Positions 55,017 through 61,139 of a stretch of DNA of 61,139 nucleotides are shown here, piece after piece. A program made the position numbers and the translations under genes. Within the stretch, counting starts at the first letter, position 1; the number at the start of each line of letters is the position of its first letter. The notes beneath the pieces are model-generated. The model saw nothing but the letters and a program-made list of their open reading frames with translations, was not told where the DNA came from and ran no database searches. The stretch comes from Polymorphobacter sp. (GTDB lineage Bacteria; Pseudomonadota; Alphaproteobacteria; Sphingomonadales; Sphingomonadaceae): NCBI RefSeq assembly GCF_025362435.1, contig NZ_JANYGL010000097.1, forward strand, positions 1 to 61,139, in the 5' to 3' direction.

Positions 55017-56738
55017 ATGCGCATGACCCGGGCCGTGCTGCTCGTTGCCGGATCGGTGTTGGTGGCTGTGTCATCCGGCGCTGCGGCGGCGGCTCCGGCC
55101 GGCCAATGCGCCGCGCTCGCGCAGCCGGGTAAGGTTGCGTGGCCCGACGCGACGACGCGGATCGTCAGCGCGATCGGCCATGAAGCGGAGGCGGCTCCGG
55201 CGCCGCAACTGCCGCCGGGAATGCCGCCGGTGCCCGCGCTCGAACTGCCCGCGCATTGCGAGGTCATCGCGACGATGCACGAACGTACCGGCGTCGACGG
55301 CCAGCATTATGCGATCCGCTTCCACCTGCGCCTGCCCGAGAAGTGGAACGGCAAGTTCTTCATGCAGGGCGGCGGCGGCACCAACGGCGAGCTTGGTGAC
55401 GCGATCGGACGCCTTGGCGGCGGGGCCACGCCGGCGCTGGTTCAGGGCTATGCGGTGATGTCGCAGGATTCGGGCCACGCCAACGCGACCAATACCATCC
55501 CGGCGCGCGGCGGTGCCTCGGCCTTCGGGCTCGATCCGCAGGCGCGCGCCGACTACGGCGGCACCTCGTTGCGGCCGACGGTCGAGGCGGCGAAGGCGCT
55601 CGTCGTCGCCTTCTACCAGCGCTCGCCGCGGACCAGCTATTTCGTCGGCTGCTCGAAGGGCGGACAGGAGGGAATGATGCTGGCGACGCGCTACCCAGAC
55701 CTGTTCGACGGGATCGTCGCCGCCGCTCCCGGCTTTGCCCTGCCGCGCGCGGCGCTGGCCGAAGCGTGGGACACGCAGGCGCTCGCGGGCGTGATCCGGG
55801 CAAAAGGCCAGCCGCTGACGCTGGCGTCGCTCGCCGGGGCGCTATCGGCGGCCGACGGGCAGCTTGTCCGTCGCGCCGTCCTTGCGGCGTGCGACAAGGC
55901 CGACGGCGTGGCCGACGGGATCGTCGCCGATTACACGCATTGCACCTCCGACCGCGTCCTCGCCGAACTGGCGAAGATCACCTGTGTCGGCGACAAGCAG
56001 GATGCCTGCCTGGCCACCGCGCAGGTCACCGCGCTCCGCAAAATCCACGACGGCGCGCGCGATCCGAAGGGCAAGCCGATCTATTCGAGCTTCTACTGGG
56101 ATGCCGGTTGGGGCGATGACGGCTGGCGCGTGTGGAAAACGGGGTTCGGGCCCGTACCCTCGATCAACGTCGCGATGGGCAGCCCGTCGCTCGGCGCGGT
56201 GTTCACGACGCCGCCAACGCCGCTTCCCGAGGACAATCAGGCGAAGCTCGATTACCTGCTGCACGCCGACATCAACGCCGAAGCCGCCAAGGTCGACGCG
56301 ACCGGCAATGGCTTCACCCGCTCGGCGTGGCAGGACATCGGCTCGCGCTCGGCCGACCTGTCGGCGTTCCAGCGACGGGGCGGCAAGCTCATCGTGCCGC
56401 AGGGCGTGTCCGATCCGGTGTTCTCGGTCGAGGACACGATCGCGTGGTACCGCGAGGTCGACCATCGCGACGGCGGCCACGCGGCGGGCTTCGTCCGCGT
56501 CTTCCCGGTCCCCGGCATGGGGCACTGTCAGGGCGGACCGGCGACCGATGGTTATGACGCCTTCGCCGCGGTCGTCGACTGGGTCGAGCACGCGAAGGCG
56601 CCCGAAAGCCTGATCGCCACCGCCAACCCGCGCTCGCCGTGGCCCGGCCGGACCCGCCCCCTGTGCGCCTTTCCCAAGGTGACACGCTACAAGGGCAACG
56701 GCAGCGTCGAGGACGCCGCCAGCTTCACGTGCACCTGA
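55017..56738 (+). CDS. Tannase/feruloyl esterase family hydrolase 1
   Basis: A 573-residue secreted alpha/beta hydrolase: signal peptide (LLVAGSVLVAVSSGAAAAAP), NGKFFMQGGGGTNGELGD, nucleophile GCSKGGQEGMML, lid region, Asp in GVSDPVFSVEDT and His in PGMGHCQGGPATDGYDAF. It cleaves galloyl or hydroxycinnamoyl esters; the exact substrate is unknown. Directly follows the receptor gene, suggesting uptake coupled to hydrolysis. Confidence 0.9.
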   Translation: MRMTRAVLLVAGSVLVAVSSGAAAAAPAGQCAALAQPGKVAWPDATTRIVSAIGHEAEAAPAPQLPPGMPPVPALELPAHCEVIATMHERTGVDGQHYAIRFHLRLPEKWNGKFFMQGGGGTNGELGDAIGRLGGGATPALVQGYAVMSQDSGHANATNTIPARGGASAFGLDPQARADYGGTSLRPTVEAAKALVVAFYQRSPRTSYFVGCSKGGQEGMMLATRYPDLFDGIVAAAPGFALPRAALAEAWDTQALAGVIRAKGQPLTLASLAGALSAADGQLVRRAVLAACDKADGVADGIVADYTHCTSDRVLAELAKITCVGDKQDACLATAQVTALRKIHDGARDPKGKPIYSSFYWDAGWGDDGWRVWKTGFGPVPSINVAMGSPSLGAVFTTPPTPLPEDNQAKLDYLLHADINAEAAKVDATGNGFTRSAWQDIGSRSADLSAFQRRGGKLIVPQGVSDPVFSVEDTIAWYREVDHRDGGHAAGFVRVFPVPGMGHCQGGPATDGYDAFAAVVDWVEHAKAPESLIATANPRSPWPGRTRPLCAFPKVTRYKGNGSVEDAASFTCT

Positions 56739-56744
56739 ACACGT

Positions 56745-57236
56745 CTAGCCGCTGACGGCGGTGATCCGATCGAGCAGGTCGATCAACTGCTCGCGCTCGT
56801 TTGCGTCGAGATTAGCCAGCATCGCTTCCTCGTGCGCGGCGATCGGCGCGAGGCAATCGGCGAGGGCGGCTTCGCCGGCGGCGGTCAACGATAGCGAGAC
56901 GACGCGGCGGTCACCGATCGATCCGTTGCGCGCAATGAAGTCGCGGTCGACTAACTCATTGATCAAGGTGACCATGTTCGCGCGCTGAATCCCGAGCGCC
57001 CGCCCAACCGTGCCCTGGTTCATCCCGGGATTGGCGGCAACCACCGACATGATTCCGAACTGAACCTGCCTGACCTTCGTCGTTTGCATGGCGTTGGCGA
57101 AGTTCGCGGCGAAAACGACGGCGGCGCGCCGAAGGTGATAGCCGGCAAAGCTTCGCAGGACACCGAGGTCGACCGCGCTGTCTACGTCGTCGCTCAATTG
57201 CATCTCGTTCGTCGTCGCAGGAACCATGATCGTCAT
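56745..57236 (-). CDS. MarR family transcriptional regulator
   Basis: About 163 residues from the ATG at 57234-57236. The winged helix reads GTVGRALGIQRANMVTLINE then LVDRDFIARNGSIGDRRVVS. It lies between two receptor-esterase sets and probably represses them in response to a hydroxycinnamoyl-type ligand, by analogy with FerR/CouR. Later ATGs (57227, 57203) are alternative starts. Confidence 0.88.
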   Translation of the reverse strand: MTIMVPATTNEMQLSDDVDSAVDLGVLRSFAGYHLRRAAVVFAANFANAMQTTKVRQVQFGIMSVVAANPGMNQGTVGRALGIQRANMVTLINELVDRDFIARNGSIGDRRVVSLSLTAAGEAALADCLAPIAAHEEAMLANLDANEREQLIDLLDRITAVSG

Positions 57237-57319
57237 GGAGTAGGGCGCGGCACGCCCGGGTACAATCGTTCTTAGGGGCACGTCCCGTGTACAGGTAGCG
57301 CCGAGCTGTAAATGGAATG

Positions 57320-58708
57320 CTACCGCAGCGGCTCGACTCGCTCTCCCTCGCTCACGACTCCATGAAAAAGTGCGGAAACATCGTTGCAGTCGTCGACCGC
57401 CAACAGCCTGTCAGCGAGCCGCAACGCCGCAGGGCGCGACCACGGCACAGCCGCACGCGCGGCGCAGGCGACGAACTTCTCGATCATGTCGGGCATGGCG
57501 ACCGGACGGCTCGGATGTCCGATGGCGATCGGCACCGCGGCTTCGACCGCCACGCCGTCTTCGAAGACGAGCTCGACGACTCCGCCGATCGCCGTCGGCA
57601 CTGCGCGGGGCTCGAAGCGTGCAATCATTCGGGCCGCTAAGGCGAGAACATCGACATCGCTCAGCGAAGCGGCATCAAAGTCGTCGAGGCCAACTTCGCC
57701 CCTGACGAGCGCCAGCGCCGTTGTGTAGAAGATGCTGAACTTCGCATCGATCGACGTCGCCGGAGCCTGCTTCCGGTCGACCGGCGTGACGAGCATCTGC
57801 TGGACCTCGCCGACGACGACCGTCGCCGCGGTAATCCGCCGCCAATCGAAGCCGGGCCGCTCGCGCAGCCGCAGCGCCGCCTCGATATAGGCATGGGTGC
57901 CGCGGCACGCCGGCCAGCGCTTGAAGGTCAGGTCGCCGCCGTGGAAAATGGTGCCGAGGCCGTCGGTCAGCACGCCTTCGTCGTACCCGCCCCCGGCGAA
58001 AATCTGGAAGAAGCCGCCGCGTCCCTCGAACGGCGCTTCGAAGCCGACCACCCCGCCCTGCGCGAGCTGCGCCGACACCACCGCCGCCTGGGCAGGGAAC
58101 GCTTCACGAATGGCGCGGATGGTCGTGCCGGCGCTGTACTTGATCTCGGCGGGCGCAGTCGCCTGGCACAGGGCGAGCGAGAGCGCGCTGCGGGTCGCGG
58201 TCGCGTCGAGGCCGAGGACCCGCGCCGCCGCCGCCGTCGCCCCGAACGCACCGAGGATCGGCGGGTGGTACCAGCCGGTCATCGGATGGGTCAGCGACAG
58301 CGCGATGCGGCACGTCAGGTCGCAGCCGATCGCCATCGCGGTCAGCAGCTGGCGCCCGCTCGTCGGTTGCGTCGCCGCCAGCGCGAGGACCGCAGGGATC
58401 AAGGCGGCGTTGGGATGGCACGGGGCAGCGTCGAAGGTGTCCTCGAAGTCGAGGGCATGCGCCAGCGCGCCATTGGCGAAGGCGGCAAGTGCGGGCGAGG
58501 TCCGCTCGCTGCGGCCGAGCAGGACCGCCGGGCCGGTGCCCGCGATCGCCAGCGCCGCGAACGGAGCCGCCTCGGCACTCATCCCGCTCGCCGCAAGCAT
58601 CACGCCGACGGCATCGAGCAGTGCCAGCCGCGTATTCGCCAACGCCGCGGGCGAAATCGCTTCGAACGGCGTGGCGGCGATATGCCGGCACAGCGTGTCG
58701 CTGAGCAT
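57320..58708 (-). CDS. MmgE/PrpD family protein
   Basis: A 462-residue protein from the ATG at 58706-58708, sharing one base with the stop of the upstream esterase gene. Family blocks are ALLDAVGVMLAASG, HALDFEDTFDAAPCHPNAAL and KRWPACRGTHAYIEAALRL. Members include 2-methylcitrate dehydratase and itaconate/aconitate-like enzymes. In this locus it may act on a ring-cleavage or side-chain product; the substrate is unassigned. Confidence 0.9.
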   Translation of the reverse strand: MLSDTLCRHIAATPFEAISPAALANTRLALLDAVGVMLAASGMSAEAAPFAALAIAGTGPAVLLGRSERTSPALAAFANGALAHALDFEDTFDAAPCHPNAALIPAVLALAATQPTSGRQLLTAMAIGCDLTCRIALSLTHPMTGWYHPPILGAFGATAAAARVLGLDATATRSALSLALCQATAPAEIKYSAGTTIRAIREAFPAQAAVVSAQLAQGGVVGFEAPFEGRGGFFQIFAGGGYDEGVLTDGLGTIFHGGDLTFKRWPACRGTHAYIEAALRLRERPGFDWRRITAATVVVGEVQQMLVTPVDRKQAPATSIDAKFSIFYTTALALVRGEVGLDDFDAASLSDVDVLALAARMIARFEPRAVPTAIGGVVELVFEDGVAVEAAVPIAIGHPSRPVAMPDMIEKFVACAARAAVPWSRPAALRLADRLLAVDDCNDVSALFHGVVSEGERVEPLR

Positions 58709-60252
58709 TAGCGGTCGGTCGCGAGCTGCGGATCGATCGCGCAGGCGAACGACGCTGCCTTGTCGGTCGGGCCGACGCCGTCGTAATGAGCCGACTTCGG
58801 GAACGGGCAGAGCGCGCGCGTCAGCACGACGTCGCCATGGGCGATCTTGGCGGCGACGAGGCGTTCGGGGGCACGGTCGTGCTCGACCCAGTCGATCACC
58901 GCCCACAGGATGTCGTGCGACGGGTCGGAAGGCGCGGCGACCTGTCCCGATCCGCCGAACTCGTCGGGACCGGGTCCGCCATGGCAGTGATACATGCCCG
59001 GGACCATCATCAGGCGGACCGCCTTGGCGAGCGCCGCGGCACCACCCTGCGCCGCCTCCAGCCGATGATAATAGTCGATCGTTGGCCCGGCGATGACCGA
59101 CGGGTCCTGCCATCCTTGATAGATCAGCGCCTTGCCGCCGCGCGTGATGAAGGGCGCGATCGCGGTGCTGTCGGCACGGAGATGGGGCATGATCACGTTG
59201 ACCTTGCCGAGGTCGGCGGTGCGGCGGAAGCTGTTCTCGTCCCACGCCGGATCGTCGTAGACCGCGTCGGCCCACATCGCCCGCAGCAGCGGCGATGGCG
59301 GCCCCGGCCGGGTGCGGACGCCGGGCAACAACCCCTTGTCCATCGGCCGTCCCGCCTCGTCGCGCATCGGCGCGACGATCTCGGACAGCATCGCGACCTT
59401 CGCCGGCGGCAGGCAGCCGGTGGCCTGCCCCGGCGCGCACGCAAGCTGGGCCGGCTTGAAACGACACGCGAGCGGGTTTTCGACGATGCCGTCGCGGACC
59501 CCGTCATTGGCATCACACGCCGCGTTCGACGCCCGCTCGTAAAGATCCCAGTCGGCGTCGGTAAGCGCCGCGGCGGCATTTTGCTTCTGAAGCAGCGAGA
59601 ACCACATCATCCGGACCGAGATCAGCGGCATGAACGGCCCCGGCGCACCGGCGACGATGCCGTCGTAATCGCCCGGATAAAGCTGCATTTCCTTGAGCGC
59701 CTGGCGCCCGCCGCCCGAGCAGCCGAGGAAGTAGCTCTTGTCGGGTGCCTTGGCATAATAGTCCGCCGCCAGTGCCTTTGCCGCGAGCGTTGTCAGATGC
59801 GTCGCGCGGTGCTCGTAATCGACCCGCACCTTAGGGTCGGCCATCCACCGCGCCTGGCTCGTCTTGTGCCCGCTGTCGGTCGTCACCGTGGCGAAGCCTT
59901 CGCCGACCCGGCGGCTCATGTCGGTGTAGTTATAGACCCCGGCGTCGCCGCCGACCCCGGCACCGAGCAGGCGGCGGTTCCACTTCGCTGGGTCGGGCAG
60001 CCACAGCTCGAAGCCGATATTGGCCTCGATCGTCCCTTCGACGCGACAGAGCGGAACCGTGACCGGAAGCGGCCGGTAGCCGCTCGTCGTTTCGGGCTGC
60101 CACCCCGCTGGCCCCGGCACGACGGGCCGCGCCGCCGTGACGACCACACCGCCGGGATGCGGCCCGGCGAGTACGGCGCAGTCCTCGGCCGCGGCAGGCA
60201 GCGCCCACGCTGCCACGCTGGCCGCGAGCACTGCCGCCAGCGGCCAGCGCAT
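58708..60252 (-). CDS. Tannase/feruloyl esterase family hydrolase 2
   Basis: A 514-residue secreted enzyme: signal (LAAVLAASVAAWALPAAAEDC), nucleophile region YFLGCSGGGRQALKEMQLYP, DSGHKTSQ, and PGMYHCHGGPGPDEF with His. Cysteines flanking the lid (CDANDGVRDGI, CAPGQATGC) are typical of tannases. It is distinct in sequence from the enzyme at 55017, so the pair is paralogous rather than a recent duplicate. It is coupled to the disrupted receptor upstream (ATGA overlap) and to PrpD downstream. Confidence 0.92.
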   Translation of the reverse strand: MRWPLAAVLAASVAAWALPAAAEDCAVLAGPHPGGVVVTAARPVVPGPAGWQPETTSGYRPLPVTVPLCRVEGTIEANIGFELWLPDPAKWNRRLLGAGVGGDAGVYNYTDMSRRVGEGFATVTTDSGHKTSQARWMADPKVRVDYEHRATHLTTLAAKALAADYYAKAPDKSYFLGCSGGGRQALKEMQLYPGDYDGIVAGAPGPFMPLISVRMMWFSLLQKQNAAAALTDADWDLYERASNAACDANDGVRDGIVENPLACRFKPAQLACAPGQATGCLPPAKVAMLSEIVAPMRDEAGRPMDKGLLPGVRTRPGPPSPLLRAMWADAVYDDPAWDENSFRRTADLGKVNVIMPHLRADSTAIAPFITRGGKALIYQGWQDPSVIAGPTIDYYHRLEAAQGGAAALAKAVRLMMVPGMYHCHGGPGPDEFGGSGQVAAPSDPSHDILWAVIDWVEHDRAPERLVAAKIAHGDVVLTRALCPFPKSAHYDGVGPTDKAASFACAIDPQLATDR

Positions 60253-60999
60253 CAGAACTTGACCCCCGCGGTCACGCTGATCAGCCGCGGAACGGGGTTG
60301 GCCGATTGCGGGTCGTAGCCGCGCGTCGTGTCGACGAACGGCGGGTTGCGGTCGAAGAGGTTGCGGACGTCGACCGACAGGGTCAGCTGGCGCGTCACAT
60401 CGAGGCCGGCGTAGAGATCGACGGTGTCGTAGGCGCTGATGTGCTGGATCGGCGTCACCGTCGTGTTGCTGTAGCCCGACAGATGGTTGACCGTGACGCG
60501 GCCGTGGAACTTGTCGAGCTTGACCCCGACGTCGGCCTGCATGCGGAATTTCTGCGGAAAGTTGATCGTGTTGCTGACGTCGATCTGCGGCGCACCGAGG
60601 ACGGCGCGGAACTTGTATTCGGTGAAGTAGCTTCCCTGCACCCCGGCATCGACCTTGGCGTTGCCGATCGCCCAGTCGTAGTTGAGGCCGAAGTCGATGC
60701 CGCTGACCAGCGACGAACCGAGATTCTGACGTCGTCCGTCGACAATGAACGACACCGCCGAGGTGTTGATCGCGCTGTTGATCGGCAGCCCCGAAGTGAC
60801 CAGCGCGTTGACCTGCGCCGCCGTCGGGTTGAGCGTCACGAACGACGAATAGATCGGGTTGGTCAGGATGCCGGCGGTGCCGCGCAGCGCCTGGATCTGG
60901 TTCTTATAGTCGATGTGGAAGTACGTCGCCGTCGCCACGAGGCCGGGGAAGCGGGTCGGTGAGATCTCGACGCCGCCCGAATAGGTCGTCGCGGTCTCA
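60252..60999 (-). pseudogene. TonB-dependent receptor, C-terminal part, cut by an IS
   Basis: The frame runs from ESDSETATTYSGGVEISP at 60999, the characteristic late barrel stretch, to the last strand PRLISVTAGVKF. Later parts (VDVRNLFDRNPPFVDTT) are typical receptor termini. It is in frame up to the IS end, where the receptor sequence stops. The N-terminal two-thirds would lie beyond the element outside the window, so the gene is split and probably inactive. Confidence 0.85.
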
Positions 61000-61139
61000 G
61001 AGTCTGACTCATAATGATTTCGTTTAATTGCAGGGCCTTGCGAGTTTTCGGTTGATGAGTTGGACAGACGCCATGAACAGCCAGGCGGTTGCGCTTTCGA
61101 TGGTTTTTTCGAAGTCCTTTGCGAGGCGTCGGTTTCGGT
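61000..61139 (-). mobile_element. IS5-family insertion sequence, one end (runs off window)
   Basis: Homology to the receptor stops at a TCA (60997-60999), followed by GAGTCTGACTCATAATG, a plausible terminal inverted repeat. 24 bases in is the end of a transposase gene. TCA could be the 3-bp target duplication (TNA type, IS1031-like), but the other end is not visible. Confidence 0.75.
61024..61139 (-). CDS. IS5-family transposase, C-terminal end
   Basis: The visible 35 or so residues, RRLAKDFEKTIESATAWLFM then ASVQLINRKLARPCN, resemble the C-terminus of IS5/IS427-type DDE transposases, including the conserved RRLAKDxE and the TAW-FxAS pattern. The stop is a TAA at 61024-61026. The gene extends beyond the window. 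Confidence 0.8.
   Translation of the reverse strand, partial: RNRRLAKDFEKTIESATAWLFMASVQLINRKLARPCN

Overview
The window is a GC-rich chromosomal segment from an alphaproteobacterium, most likely a sphingomonad (Sphingomonadales). The evidence is the set of lineage-typical small genes (DUF6489, DUF1491, DUF3576, MmcB, SDHAF4-type DUF1674), TonB-dependent receptors paired with secreted esterases, an alphaproteobacterial LexA box (GTTC-N7-GTTC), and the hemE / origin / ppsR-maf-aroE-coaE-dnaQ order known from Caulobacter. The genus cannot be fixed from the sequence alone. Most of the window is core genome.

Layout. 1-1.9 kb: the end of an MFS transporter, then an AT-richer accessory island with a Panacea/SocA-type antitoxin, an overlapping putative toxin and an orphan HigA-like antitoxin. 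1.9-10.5 kb: priA (carrying an in-frame repeat), an EthD protein, transaldolase/FSA, xerC, lolA, exonuclease III, ribA, an L,D-transpeptidase, VanZ and MerC proteins. 10.5-16.2 kb: two large metallopeptidases (M61, M3), the YggS PLP protein and a small outer-membrane-like protein. 16.4-21 kb: DUF3576 lipoprotein, leuS, lptE, holA. 21-26.7 kb, opposite strand: mnmE-mnmG-rsmG-parA-parB with two perfect parS sites. 26.8-30.9 kb: quinone oxidoreductase, rho, a 34-codon basic protein, hemJ, hemE. 30.9-31.24 kb: a gene-free stretch with DnaA-box-like motifs, the probable chromosomal origin. 31.2-39.6 kb, reading away from the origin: ppsR, maf, aroE, coaE, dnaQ, hpf, ptsN, DUF1491, a SleB-type hydrolase, SOS-controlled mmcB, then regBA on the other strand. 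39.7-52.5 kb: ankyrin protein, SCO, YcgN, a YgjP-like protease, an osmoprotectant ABC transporter, an SDR, sdhAF4, gpsA-tsaD, hemC-hemD-mitofilin-like protein, tRNA-Gly, a CnoX-like thioredoxin, a LON-domain protein and Trm112. 52.5-61.1 kb: an accessory aromatic-ester locus with two receptor/esterase pairs facing each other around a MarR regulator and an MmgE/PrpD protein. The second receptor gene is cut by an IS5-family element at the window edge.

How the genes work together. The central third is an origin-segregation module: oriC between hemE and ppsR, with parAB and two parS sites 6-8 kb away. Genes diverge from the origin on both sides. The right end looks like a carbohydrate/aromatic-ester uptake and hydrolysis locus with its own regulator. 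Two families of GC-rich palindromic repeats are scattered through the window. They do more than fill gaps: one sits in frame inside priA, one supplies the only convincing start region of xerC, and one contains the mmcB stop codon.

No CRISPR array, rRNA or prophage was seen. All functional assignments are made by reading the protein sequences against remembered family features; no database search was possible.
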